From: Legionella rubrilucens
GTDB taxonomy: Bacteria > Pseudomonadota > Gammaproteobacteria > Legionellales > Legionellaceae
Direction of reading: 5' to 3'
DNA: 64,000 bases
Assembly: GCF_001468125.1 (NCBI RefSeq)
Contig: NZ_LNYT01000022.1
Span: 1-64,000 of the forward strand
Shown here: positions 1 to 7,519 of the stretch, piece after piece
How positions within the stretch are numbered: the stretch's first letter is position 1
Layout: every line of letters starts with the position of its first letter
Translations under genes and position numbers: made by a program
Notes under the pieces: generated by a model
Databases searched by the model: none
The model's input: the letters and a program-made list of their open reading frames with translations, nothing else
Told to the model about the DNA's origin: nothing

Positions 1-111
1 AGCTATGAATCGCTTCATGATCGAATTCGGCGATAGAGTTAACCGATAACAGGACGGCTAGTTACACAGAATTCCGGACAGACTCGAAATAAAATAGCTT
101 GTGGTTCTCAA

Positions 112-705
112 CTATTTTGAGAGTTGCTTAAATAGTTTAGCTACTTGATTCTTAACATATTGTAAATAATGTTTTTTTATAATAATCCGATCATTTTTAC
201 TTCCAAAATATCTACTCTGTCCTATGATTTGAGTAATACAGGCCTTATCTGATGCTTTTATAAATGATAATCGGCCATTAGCATGTAGAAGACAATTTCT
301 AATTTTTTCGGCCCTAAGCAAACTTTGCCATTCGGAAGAACTTGTGTTTAATCCCTTCATCACAAGACTACGCTCAAAACGCTCTAACGAACCTCCGGTA
401 TCAGTATCTGAATCTGCATGAATAAAAAGCCACTCCTCGACATGAGAATACATCATCAAGAATACATTATCGGTTAAATATTCATTGTAGTTATGCAAGG
501 CCGATTGAAATATCTTTTTTTGTAGCTCTAACTCTTTCGGGTCATCTTCCTGTTGCGATAACAGAGAAAGCCTATTCACCTCTTGCTCAATTAATGCCTT
601 CGTTACATTATGGAAGTTAACAATATTATTTAAATTCACTTCTTGACTCCATAATTGAAGAACTTTGCGAGCGTCATTAGGATCTGTAATTATTTCTTTT
701 GTCAT
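112..705 (-). CDS. HEPN-domain-like protein (putative RNase/toxin-type), 197 aa
   Basis: The protein is mostly alpha-helical. Around residues 136-141 it carries RNCLLH, which fits the R-(N/D/H)-x3-H signature of HEPN domains; in many family members this is the catalytic site of a metal-independent RNase. The preceding helix (residues 85-95, with SHVEEWLF) also fits a HEPN four-helix bundle. No nucleotidyltransferase (MNT) partner lies next to it: upstream is repeat-rich non-coding DNA and downstream is the window edge. The ATG follows a weak purine stretch. It could be a stand-alone HEPN protein of a defence or stress system. The fold assignment rests on one motif and the overall helicity, so function is open. 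Confidence 0.55.
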   Translation of the reverse strand: MTKEIITDPNDARKVLQLWSQEVNLNNIVNFHNVTKALIEQEVNRLSLLSQQEDDPKELELQKKIFQSALHNYNEYLTDNVFLMMYSHVEEWLFIHADSDTDTGGSLERFERSLVMKGLNTSSSEWQSLLRAEKIRNCLLHANGRLSFIKASDKACITQIIGQSRYFGSKNDRIIIKKHYLQYVKNQVAKLFKQLSK

Positions 706-744
706 GTTATTTGTCCCTTAATTCATTATGTTAGTTATAAATTT

Positions 745-781
745 GCAAGTAGCTCGGCTGCTTGCAGCCGAGGAAAACAGC
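745..781. repeat. REP-like hairpin (copy 1)
   Basis: Perfect 8-bp inverted repeat CTCGGCTG/CAGCCGAG around a CTTG loop, preceded by AAGTAG and followed by GGAAAAC. It has the same architecture as the copies near 1105, 1145, 1767 and 2766. It lies in the 706-1227 intergenic region, which otherwise holds the GTCCCCACCTC repeat (883-921) and no credible gene. Confidence 0.8.
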
Positions 782-882
782 CTATCACTCCCAATGAAAT
801 AATAGACCATTTGAAGGCATGTAAAAAATAAACGGGACAAAAGGGACAAATGAGGCACCCCTACTGGAACTGAGCTATCGCA

Positions 883-921
883 GTCCCCACCTCAAATTAC
901 CCAGGTGGGGCATAGGGGACA
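883..921. repeat. Dispersed imperfect repeat, copy A (GTCCCCACCTCAAA... GGGGCA..GGGACA)
   Basis: This 39-bp stretch begins GTCCCCACCTCAAA and ends with GGTGGGGCATAGGGGACA. It is internally a partial inverted repeat (CCCCACCT / AGGTGGGG). A diverged copy lies at 1890-1927 and a weaker trace near 2888-2925 (GGTGAGGCATAAGGCACAAA). All sit beside REP-like hairpins and a GGCATGTAAAAA tract, so the REPs appear embedded in a larger degenerate repeat unit. Confidence 0.6.
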
Positions 922-1100
922 TTTTTAGATTTGATCGCTAGCATCAACGATCGTGAAACAATGCCTTTTCTTTCTGTTTGTCACAGATACTTTGTATCTT
1001 TTGATAAAGCTGTGGGTGTTGGTTTTTGGCTTGATTTGCAAAGGCCTTATTAGTTAATAATTGCTGTAATATAGCTGTAATTTTTTGTCCGCTTTTTCAG

Positions 1101-1130
1101 CAAGTAGCCCGGGTGCTTGCAACCGGGAAA
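1101..1130. repeat. REP-like hairpin (copy 2)
   Basis: Near-perfect stem CCCGGGTG / CAACCGGG (one mismatch) around the same CTTG loop, preceded by CAAGTAG and followed by AAAACC. It lies directly upstream of the RAYT gene and in tandem with copy 3. Confidence 0.8.
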
Positions 1131-1137
1131 ACCAGCA

Positions 1138-1168
1138 AGCGTAGCCTGGTTGCTTGCAACCAGGATTC
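1138..1168. repeat. REP-like hairpin (copy 3), upstream of the RAYT gene
   Basis: Perfect stem CCTGGTTG / CAACCAGG around CTTG, preceded by AGCGTAG. It is the exact reverse complement of the hairpin just downstream of the RAYT gene (1767-1786), so the transposase gene is bracketed by inverted REPs. Confidence 0.85.
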
Positions 1169-1227
1169 CCTAGAACGAAGCTATTCCCATTTTTTAAAAA
1201 ATGTTAAATTAACCTCAGCAAGTTTCT

Positions 1228-1761
1228 ATGGAAAAGAACCTCATGGTCAATTACAGGCGAGATAAAACGCAGGGCGGTACTTATTTTTTTACATTGACCT
1301 TAAAAGATAGAAAATCAAATGTACTCACGAATTATGTATCAGCGCTTCGCCACTCATTTCGACAAGCACAAAAGAACAATCCATTTACTATCCATGCTGC
1401 GGTGGTATTACCCGATCATTTACACTTGATAATGGAGTTACCAGAGAAGGATACGGATTATTCAACCCGATTACGCCAAATAAAGACTTATTTTTTACGC
1501 GAAATAAAGTCATCTGAAGAATTATTATTAAAAAATCATCGAGGCGAATACAACGTATGGCAACGTCGATTTTGGGAGCATCGTATTCGAGATGAAACCG
1601 ATTTTTATTCTCATGTTAACTACATTCATTTCAACCCTGTGAAACACGGATTAGTGAAGGAGGTGTTTGATTGGCCTTACTCAAGCTTCCATCGTTATGT
1701 TCGTGAAGGTCGATTGCCACGAGATTGGGGAGGGGTTTTTGAGGGAGCGTTGGGGGAATAA
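1228..1761 (+). CDS. REP-associated tyrosine transposase (RAYT, Y1/HUH family), 177 aa
   Basis: This is a single-strand-specific HUH endonuclease of the IS200/IS605-related Y1_Tnp group. RAYTs cut and mobilise REP hairpins and are usually single-copy residents. The metal-binding HxH is seen as DHLHLIMELP (His64 and His66), and the catalytic tyrosine is likely Tyr132 in YIHFNPVKHGLV, a typical RAYT ending. Length is normal for the family. The immediate flanks carry REP hairpins in inverted orientation (1145-1164 and 1767-1786), which supports an active or recently active RAYT/REP pair. The start could be Met1 or Met6; no strong ribosome-binding site separates them. Confidence 0.9.
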   Translation: MEKNLMVNYRRDKTQGGTYFFTLTLKDRKSNVLTNYVSALRHSFRQAQKNNPFTIHAAVVLPDHLHLIMELPEKDTDYSTRLRQIKTYFLREIKSSEELLLKNHRGEYNVWQRRFWEHRIRDETDFYSHVNYIHFNPVKHGLVKEVFDWPYSSFHRYVREGRLPRDWGGVFEGALGE

Positions 1762-1764
1762 TGA

Positions 1765-1795
1765 ATCCTGGTTGCAAGCAACCAGGCTACGCTGT
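1765..1795. repeat. REP-like hairpin (copy 4), inverted, downstream of the RAYT gene
   Basis: Perfect stem CCTGGTTG / CAACCAGG around CAAG, followed by CTACGCT. It is the inverted twin of copy 3 and starts about 5 bp after the RAYT stop codon. Confidence 0.85.
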
Positions 1796-1889
1796 TTAGA
1801 AGGTATCTCAGATTTCATTGCATAGTTGTTAAAATTACAGGGACTCTGGGGGACAATTGGGGCAACCGCATATTTACTGGGCTTGTTAC

Positions 1890-1927
1890 GTCCCCACCTC
1901 AAAATTCAAGATGGGGCACCAGGGACA
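1890..1927. repeat. Dispersed imperfect repeat, copy B
   Basis: It runs GTCCCCACCTCAAAA to GGGGCACCAGGGACA and is a diverged copy of 883-921. It sits between the RAYT gene and the 16-bp inverted repeat at 1986-2026. The apparent ORF across 1857-2087 is built from these repeats and is not called as a gene. Confidence 0.6.
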
Positions 1928-1985
1928 ATTATTTAAAAGCATGTTTCAATCGCCCCACTTTCAGGAGTTTTGCAGGATCTGGGAT

Positions 1986-2026
1986 AGCAAGCGTAGGTCG
2001 GACGCTTCGCCCGACCTACGCTTGCT
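1986..2026. repeat. Perfect 16-bp inverted repeat (second REP type)
   Basis: AGCAAGCGTAGGTCGG is followed by a 9-nt loop and its exact reverse complement. The sequence differs from the CTTG-loop REPs but shares the GCAAGCGTAG edge seen at 1135-1144. Its position 67 bp before the next gene could also make it a terminator or mRNA-end hairpin. Confidence 0.75.
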
Positions 2027-2094
2027 CAATATCAATGGAGTCTGGCCTTTATCCTTTATAATAGAGCCCATTTATTTCACATTTTAGTATTTCA

Positions 2095-2751
2095 ATGTTC
2101 TTACAGCTTAGATTTTTTCTATTTACATTAATTCTGGTTCATTCATTAAAACTTAACGCAATTCCTCCATGGGAAGTGGTCGATGCATGCAGAAATAATA
2201 GGGTTATGGCTGCCGGTATGACTATTAAAAAGATGTTACAACCTAGTGCACATGGTTGGGATGATGGCGGTTTTTTTTGCGCTAAAGATAGATGCTATGT
2301 GGAAATAGAAGCTATCTCAGATAATATCCACTATGGAAGTTCAGAATGTCATGAGGATTCTTCATCACCTGTAAGCCAAAGATACCATGAAGAACCTTCA
2401 GTCTTTATCAATGGCTATAATTTATTATTAGAAAAAGCAATTAATCTTTCTATTAATCCTTACATTGGACCTGGGGGAGCGATATCAAGTCATGCTGAAT
2501 GGTTGAAAATTGGATATAGGAATCATACTTATTTATGCATTGATGACGCTTTATCAGATTCGGGAGTTGGAGCAGCTCGTGTACAATATTATATCATTGA
2601 AAATGCGATGCCCTTTGATGTCCCAACTGTCTATTATTATTTGTTTGAAACAGACGTGATGCCCTTAACAATGAGCTGGCCTGAGCAACAAAAAATAATA
2701 AAAGAATTCCCTTTTTTCAAATTTTCAGAGGTAGAAGAAGATTTAAGATAA
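2095..2751 (+). CDS. Secreted hypothetical protein, 218 aa
   Basis: The first 22 residues form a hydrophobic signal peptide (FLQLRFFLFTLILVHSLKLNA), so the protein is probably exported by Sec. The mature part has six or so cysteines (ACRNN, FFCAKDRCYVE, SECHED, LCIDD), compatible with periplasmic disulfides, and aromatic-rich beta segments (PTVYYYLFETDV). I recognise no family. It stands alone between repeat-rich regions. A REP-like hairpin follows 15 bp after the stop. Confidence 0.65.
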   Translation: MFLQLRFFLFTLILVHSLKLNAIPPWEVVDACRNNRVMAAGMTIKKMLQPSAHGWDDGGFFCAKDRCYVEIEAISDNIHYGSSECHEDSSSPVSQRYHEEPSVFINGYNLLLEKAINLSINPYIGPGGAISSHAEWLKIGYRNHTYLCIDDALSDSGVGAARVQYYIIENAMPFDVPTVYYYLFETDVMPLTMSWPEQQKIIKEFPFFKFSEVEEDLR

Positions 2752-2762
2752 TCAAACATAGT

Positions 2763-2787
2763 CAGCCCGTTTGCTTGCAAACGGGAA
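2763..2787. repeat. REP-like hairpin (copy 5)
   Basis: Perfect stem CCCGTTTG / CAAACGGG around CTTG, followed by AAAACCAACC as in copies 1 and 2. After it come GGCATGTAAAAA and GGGACAA tracts matching those after copy 1. The rest of 2788-3083 holds no recognisable gene. Confidence 0.8.
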
Positions 2788-3083
2788 AACCAACCTGTCA
2801 TTGCAAAAAAATAATAATTATTTGTAGGCATGTAAAAATACATGGGACAACTGGGACACTTATAACAAAGAGAGAATGCGTCCTTAACTTATAACTGTAG
2901 GTGAGGCATAAGGCACAAATCATTGTTTCGATGTATTAATAAAGGTACTGCTCTTATTGCACAAGACCAAACGATTACACTAAATCTTTTATATTCGGGA
3001 TAGGGTTATATGTAAATGAGGGCTTGGGGAATCTCTTCGCGCATCGCCAGTATGCCTGACTTATTTGTTATTCCACGACAAAT

Positions 3084-3244
3084 TTACCGCGATAACAGTA
3101 ATTTTAATCAATTGATAATAAACAAATAGGAAAAAATCAGAAAATCAATCAAATTTACCACTATGACAGTAATTTATGGTGAATTATTGCAACGAAAGGC
3201 AATAAATAAATTTATTTTTATTATTTTTACTGCTATAACAGTAA
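3084..3244 (+). promoter_or_regulatory. Three evenly spaced HipB-type operators upstream of hipBST
   Basis: Three 18-bp sites follow the plan TTACNG-N6-CAGTAA: 3084-3101 (TTACCG..CAGTAA), 3155-3172 (TTACCA..CAGTAA) and 3227-3244 (TTACTG..CAGTAA, perfect palindrome). Centre spacings are 71 and 72 bp, about seven helical turns, so the sites face the same side of the DNA. The last lies 24 bp before the hipB ATG. By analogy with known HipB autoregulation this is the repressor target; the DNA between is AT-rich and likely carries the promoter. Confidence 0.75.
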
Positions 3245-3268
3245 TATACAATTAATTTCTGGTGTCCC

Positions 3269-3496
3269 ATGCCCAAACACGAAATTGCCAATTTAATCCA
3301 TTATTACCGCAAACAAAGCGGCTTATCGCAACAGGAATTGGCTCGGTTAGCGGGGGTCGGCAAGACGGTTATCTATGATATTGAAAAAGGGAAAGAATCG
3401 GTGCGGCTAAATACATTGCTAAAAGTGTTCGATGTTTTAAATATCCAAATGAAATTTGAAACGCCTTTTCCTCAAACAACGGATAATAATACATGA
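3269..3496 (+). CDS. hipB: HipB-like antitoxin, XRE-family HTH, 75 aa
   Basis: A compact XRE/Cro-type DNA-binding protein: residues 8-62 contain the five-helix HTH (SGLSQQELARLAGVGKTVI, then DIEKGKESVRLNTLLKVFDVL). Family length is typical of HipB. It starts 24 bp after the last TTACTG-N6-CAGTAA site and overlaps hipS by the ATGA arrangement at 3493-3496, so the two are translationally coupled. Likely role: repressor of its own operon. In characterised HipBST systems the small HipS, rather than HipB, is the main neutraliser of HipT. Confidence 0.9.
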   Translation: MPKHEIANLIHYYRKQSGLSQQELARLAGVGKTVIYDIEKGKESVRLNTLLKVFDVLNIQMKFETPFPQTTDNNT

Positions 3497-3801
3497 GAAA
3501 AGCATACGTATCCGTGCATGGCATTAGAGCTGGAATATTAGAAGAATTAGAAGGTAAAAAATATCAATTTACTTACCTTAATGATTATCAGGGGGCACCC
3601 GTTTCTCTCACTATGCCGTTAACAAAGAGGCGCTATGATTTTGACGTATTTCCCCCTTTTTTTGAAGGATTGCTACCTGAAGGCATTATGCTTGAAGCAT
3701 TATTACGCAAATATAAAATTGATAAAAATGATTATTTTAGCCAATTGCTAATAGTGGGCCAGGATGTCGTAGGCGCAGTGACGATTGAGGAACCAAGATG
3801 A
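3493..3801 (+). CDS. hipS: HipS: HipA N-terminal subdomain as a separate protein, 102 aa
   Basis: This matches the N-subdomain 1 of HipA kinases: the central stretch YQGAPVSLTMPLTKRRYDF followed by PPFFEGLLPEGIMLEALLRKYKIDKNDYFSQLLIVGQDVVGAV is the standard HipA N-terminal signature. It ends there, and the kinase core continues in the next gene, with ATGA overlap at 3798-3801. This gene split is the mark of the tripartite HipBST systems known in enteropathogenic E. coli and in Legionella, where HipS acts as the antitoxin. The clean ATGA junctions on both sides argue for an evolved split rather than a frameshift. Confidence 0.88.
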   Translation: MRKAYVSVHGIRAGILEELEGKKYQFTYLNDYQGAPVSLTMPLTKRRYDFDVFPPFFEGLLPEGIMLEALLRKYKIDKNDYFSQLLIVGQDVVGAVTIEEPR

Positions 3802-4739
3802 AACACTGTCCTATTACTTACGAAAAGATCAGTGTTCACGAAAACTATTCGCAACGTGGATTGCATTTGCTTTCTCCTCAATTAAAAAATCTTAGTCCAT
3901 TGGATTTAAGTGCTGATGAGCAGCGACAGGAAGCCATTGCTCGGGTAGGAAAGATGTCTGTTCAGGGCGTCCAAAGGAAACTGAGTGCCAAACTAAAGAT
4001 TAAAGAGGGACGTTTTGAAATCGTTGATCAAAAAGGTCACTATATCTTAAAACCACAAAGTGATATTTATCCCGAATTGCCGGAAAATGAAGCCATTACT
4101 ATGACCCTTGCAAAAACGCTAGGCCTCGAAGTTCCGGTTCATGGTTTAGTTTATTCTAAAGACAACAGTTTAACCTACTTCATTAAACGCTTTGATCGAA
4201 TAGGCCATAATAAAAAGTTAGCTTTGGAGGATTTTGCACAGCTTTCAGGTGAAGATCGACATACAAAATATAAAAGTTCTATGGAAAAAGTAATTGCAAT
4301 CATAGAACAGTTTTGTACATTCCCAAAAATTGAATTCGTGAAATTATTGAAGTTGACGTTGTTTAACTTCTTAGTCGGCAATGAAGACATGCATCTAAAA
4401 AATTTTTCCTTAATTACTAAGGATAGAAAAATTTCCATATCACCAGCCTACGATTTACTTAACTCAACCATCGCTCAAAAAAACACCAAAGAAGAACTGG
4501 CTTTACCTCTAAAAGGAAAAAAAAATAATTTAACAACAAGTGATTTTCTTAAATACTTTGCCTTTGAAAAATTAGGATTAAATCAGAACGTCATCGATGG
4601 GATCGTACAAGAGTTCCATCAGGTAATACCAAAATGGCAAGAGCTGATTGGTTTTAGTTTTTTATCTCAACCGATGCAGGAAAAATATCTCGAATTGCTG
4701 GAGCAACGGTGCAAGCGATTGGATTTTTTGATTAACTAG
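3798..4739 (+). CDS. hipT: HipT: HipA-like Ser/Thr kinase toxin, 313 aa
   Basis: HipA-family kinase core without the N-terminal subdomain. Visible elements are the Gly-rich/P-loop region SVQGVQRKLSAKL (residues 54-66), an ATP-lysine candidate in HYILKPQ (Lys85), the catalytic loop NEDMHLKN (Asp197, Asn202) and the metal-binding SPAYDL (Asp219). The toxin phosphorylates a host protein; E. coli HipT is known to target tryptophanyl-tRNA synthetase, and the trpS gene of this window lies at 43193-44191. Substrate is not provable here. The whole operon is AT-richer than the 50-64 kb genes, in line with acquisition by transfer. Confidence 0.88.
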   Translation: MKHCPITYEKISVHENYSQRGLHLLSPQLKNLSPLDLSADEQRQEAIARVGKMSVQGVQRKLSAKLKIKEGRFEIVDQKGHYILKPQSDIYPELPENEAITMTLAKTLGLEVPVHGLVYSKDNSLTYFIKRFDRIGHNKKLALEDFAQLSGEDRHTKYKSSMEKVIAIIEQFCTFPKIEFVKLLKLTLFNFLVGNEDMHLKNFSLITKDRKISISPAYDLLNSTIAQKNTKEELALPLKGKKNNLTTSDFLKYFAFEKLGLNQNVIDGIVQEFHQVIPKWQELIGFSFLSQPMQEKYLELLEQRCKRLDFLIN

Positions 4740-4837
4740 TGCGAACTGTAACCAAAGGAAACTCTCATCATAGGCAATAACGCTATAAATCAGCTATTGA
4801 GACTGAAGGGAAAACCTCCTGATGATTGGGTATTTAA

Positions 4838-5713
4838 TTAATACAGTAGCGTGCAGCCTTTTTCTTCAAGTTCATGCAACCACTTAGGCAGTATAAGAAA
4901 CTTATTGCATCTTAAGTCCAGTTTTTCGAGCTTATTTAGCTTTAACAGGTTCATAGGCAATTCTTTGAGGTTGTTGTTTCTTAGATCTAAATACAATAAT
5001 TCAGATAACTCACCTACTTCTTCAATGAGCGACAGCAAATGATTATTACGAAGATTTAAAATTTTAAGGGACGTTAAGGCGCTCATGCTGTCAGGTAATG
5101 ACTCAATACAGTTATCGGAGCAATCAAGGATTCTTAAGTCTTTCAAAGCCCCCAAAGATTTAGGAAGCGTTTTAAGCTGATTTTTCATGAAATGTATTTC
5201 TCTGAGCTTTTGACATTGATTGATAGAGCTCGGAATTTCTTCAATTTGATTGTGATACAGCCTAAGCTCTATAAGCTTTTTAAGATTCCCAATATTTTCA
5301 GGCAAGTATTTAATTTGGTTGCCTGAAAAATTTAAATATTTAAGTTGAGTTAACTGGGTAACTACTTCAGGAATAGACTTAAATTGATTATCAGCCATAT
5401 ACAGATATTTCGTGAGAGGCAGCTTTGCAAGCTGCCTAGGCAATGTAGATAATCTATTGCCATTCATATCCAAGGTCTGCAAACACTCCAAAGAACCAAT
5501 TTGCTCAGGCAAAAACGTCAGTTGATTGGCTGAGGCATTGAGCTCAAGTAATGATTTGCAAGTCCATAATTCATCAGGTAGTTCTTTAAGCAGATTATTG
5601 TAAAGACTAATCCCCTCTAAACTTTCCAAACCACTTAAAAAGTCGTGAGGTAAATGCTCTAATTGGTTTGAGTCCAAATTGAGGCGATTATTAAAAGCCG
5701 TTTTGTTTAACAT
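4838..5713 (-). CDS. Leucine-rich-repeat protein, 291 aa, candidate effector
   Basis: Almost the whole protein is built of about eleven 23-residue LRRs with the pattern LxxLxxLxLxxNxLxxLPxx (for example LKYLNFSGNQIKYLPENIGN). There is no signal peptide or membrane segment, and no ubiquitin-ligase (NEL) domain follows the repeats. Such short cytoplasmic LRR proteins are frequent among Legionella Dot/Icm substrates, where they bind host proteins; that role is inferred from the family, not shown. The ATG at 5713 begins inside the repeat fold, which suggests a minimal N-cap. It is convergent with hipT. Confidence 0.85.
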   Translation of the reverse strand: MLNKTAFNNRLNLDSNQLEHLPHDFLSGLESLEGISLYNNLLKELPDELWTCKSLLELNASANQLTFLPEQIGSLECLQTLDMNGNRLSTLPRQLAKLPLTKYLYMADNQFKSIPEVVTQLTQLKYLNFSGNQIKYLPENIGNLKKLIELRLYHNQIEEIPSSINQCQKLREIHFMKNQLKTLPKSLGALKDLRILDCSDNCIESLPDSMSALTSLKILNLRNNHLLSLIEEVGELSELLYLDLRNNNLKELPMNLLKLNKLEKLDLRCNKFLILPKWLHELEEKGCTLLY

Positions 5714-5827
5714 AGTAACCTTAAACCCAACTATAAAATTCTATACTCGTTTTTTTGGTGCATAGGAGCCATAAAATACCCATTGTATCAATAGACATTG
5801 CGAACTCTATTAAGAAGAAGTTGCCTA

Positions 5828-6241
5828 ATGCAATCCGTGTATCCTACTCTAAAAGCAGTATTTCAACTGTCTGATGATGCCATCAATATCCGTCTTTTTG
5901 CTCATGAACCTCATCGCTTTGCTTCCACCGTAAACGGGTATTTTCCCCCTCACACGACGAAGGACCTCACCAACAAAATAATATGGCAAGTGAATGCTCT
6001 GGACTTCCAGCTTTTCAAAGCAAGGTATACGGGCGAAGCCCTACTCGCCAGGTTACTTGCTGCTTTGCAGAAAGCAACCTCAATCAGAGGATACTCTTTC
6101 AATCGTGTTTTTATGTGGAAAATTAATGAACAATATCACGCCCGGTTTGTCGGCATGAACCTTTATCGCAATGCCATTTACATGACCTTGGCCCGTGAAA
6201 ATCTCAAGCAAAAAATATTATACCCTGAGAAGGCTCGTTAA
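5828..6241 (+). CDS. Hypothetical protein, 137 aa
   Basis: No family recognised. A TTG-initiated longer form starts at 5798, but ATG at 5828 (MQSVYPTLKAV) follows an AAGAAG purine tract and is preferred. The product is soluble, basic, with a conserved-looking aromatic stretch (GYSFNRVFMWKINEQYHARFVGMNLYRN). A 31-bp piece coding for part of this stretch (6075-6105) recurs with two mismatches in the non-coding DNA at 20650-20680, so relatives or fragments of this gene exist elsewhere in the genome. Confidence 0.6.
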   Translation: MQSVYPTLKAVFQLSDDAINIRLFAHEPHRFASTVNGYFPPHTTKDLTNKIIWQVNALDFQLFKARYTGEALLARLLAALQKATSIRGYSFNRVFMWKINEQYHARFVGMNLYRNAIYMTLARENLKQKILYPEKAR

Positions 6242-6316
6242 TTTAGCAGGTGATTTTTTAAAATTTTTGGTATATATTGTTTGCTTTTTACCTTAATTGT
6301 TTTTTTGGAAGTCATT

Positions 6317-7393
6317 ATGATCCGTGGTTCTTTACTAGAAGGCAATGATATCGATCTCGAATTCAGGAAAGCTGCCGCCTCCGGGACGCATAAAGATATG
6401 AAATTTATGCGTAGTGTCATTACAAAAGTAAGAGTGAATGAACCAGGTCCTACATCAGGTATGACAGCCTTACATCAAGCCTGTAAGTATGGCAAAATAA
6501 ACGCCGTTAATTTCTTGCTGGCCCATGGTGCCAATCCTGATTTAAAAGATGCAACAAATAAAACAGCCTTTGATTACGCAGATGACAAAGAAGTCATTGA
6601 ATCCTTGCAATTATTTAATTTAGGAAAACGTGTATCTAAGCCAGTTAACACTGTTTATTCCGAGAAGCCCGATGAGAGCTCGGATAAGATTTTTGACCAA
6701 CTTACTGAACAAATCACCAAGAATACAGTAGAGGCTCTTGAAAGGATAAAGAACCAAGGCATTCAGATAATAAATGACGCTGCAGAAGGCCTTTCTGATG
6801 ATGGGCGTGAACGCTTTATTCCAACCCAATTACCCGCATTTAATGAAAGGATCGAATATTTATTTGGCTTAATACACACTTGTAATGTCTTGTCTTCAGT
6901 GCCCAAAGCTTTTCGTAAAGGTTATTGTGACATTATCGCTTCTTCAATATTTTGCTTATTGTTTAAAGAACAGATGCGCGTGGAAAAATTTGTCGTAATT
7001 GCTAGTAATGGCACTCATGTTTTTGTAGTTCTAAACAGGAACGAGTCATCCGATGTAAAAAATCCGGATACGTGGGGAACTAATGCTTATTTAATCAATT
7101 GGCATGATCAGGTTTATCCTGCACAACAAAGACCAGAGGGCAGCATTTTAAACGAATTAAAATATTCTCAACAAATATTGGTAATGAGCAATCAAAGACC
7201 TCCTATGCGCCCTAAGCTAAGCAAAGAATTCGCAGAATTCACAGATTCTCAAATCACGGATTGGGAAAATAAATTATGTAGCCTGTCGCCTGTTAAATTG
7301 GATGAGGAAGTGGGAATTGAAATGCAGAAAAGTGAAGAAGAATCCAATTTAGGCGGTATTCAAGGTATTGTTAATTACTGTGTCATCTCTTAA
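6317..7393 (+). CDS. Ankyrin-repeat protein with papain/transglutaminase-like domain and C-terminal CaaX box, 358 aa
   Basis: The start is placed at ATG 6317 (MIRGSLLEGND), which has a GGAAG ribosome site; an upstream TTG is less likely. Domains: ankyrin repeats at about residues 18-100 (TALHQACKYGKINAVNFLLAHGANPDLKD), a linker, then at about 180-275 a Cys-His-Asn arrangement, GYCDIIAS (Cys204), NGTHVFVV (His234) and AYLINW (Asn261). This resembles the papain/transglutaminase-fold modules of bacterial effectors, usually ending in DPW; here the acid is replaced by Asn. The tail is Glu-rich (KSEEES) and ends in CVIS, a textbook CaaX prenylation box. L. pneumophila AnkB is a known ankyrin effector farnesylated by the host through such a box. 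I infer a membrane-anchored Dot/Icm effector. Confidence 0.75.
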   Translation: MIRGSLLEGNDIDLEFRKAAASGTHKDMKFMRSVITKVRVNEPGPTSGMTALHQACKYGKINAVNFLLAHGANPDLKDATNKTAFDYADDKEVIESLQLFNLGKRVSKPVNTVYSEKPDESSDKIFDQLTEQITKNTVEALERIKNQGIQIINDAAEGLSDDGRERFIPTQLPAFNERIEYLFGLIHTCNVLSSVPKAFRKGYCDIIASSIFCLLFKEQMRVEKFVVIASNGTHVFVVLNRNESSDVKNPDTWGTNAYLINWHDQVYPAQQRPEGSILNELKYSQQILVMSNQRPPMRPKLSKEFAEFTDSQITDWENKLCSLSPVKLDEEVGIEMQKSEEESNLGGIQGIVNYCVIS

Positions 7394-7460
7394 TGTCAAA
7401 ATTTGCAACAGTTCAAAAGGTAATCAAAAAATTGAATATCCTAATCTGGATCTAGCCAGC

Positions 7461-7492
7461 GTAGCCTGGGAGCAACCCGTATCCCAGGCTAC
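7461..7492. repeat. Perfect 11-bp inverted repeat between convergent genes
   Basis: GTAGCCTGGGA, a 10-nt loop (GCAACCCGTA), and the exact complement TCCCAGGCTAC. The GTAGCCTGG edge is that of the RAYT-associated REPs. Placed between the stops of the ankyrin gene and the surface-protein gene, it may double as a bidirectional transcript-end hairpin. Confidence 0.75.
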
Positions 7493-7519
7493 TTGCTGAG
7501 GCAAAAACCAATCCAGAGC

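Noticed and set aside
1857-2087. 76-codon plus-strand ORF
   Set aside because: It is made of dispersed repeat copy B and the 16-bp inverted repeat; there is no ribosome site or protein-like composition.
3493-4739. hipA broken by frameshift
   Set aside because: Both junctions are exact ATGA overlaps and the split falls where known HipBST systems split, so two genes were called.
5713-5828. TTG-initiated 147-aa version of the gene ending at 6241
   Set aside because: The added residues (RTLLRRSCL) show no conservation clue, and the ATG at 5828 has a purine-rich upstream stretch.
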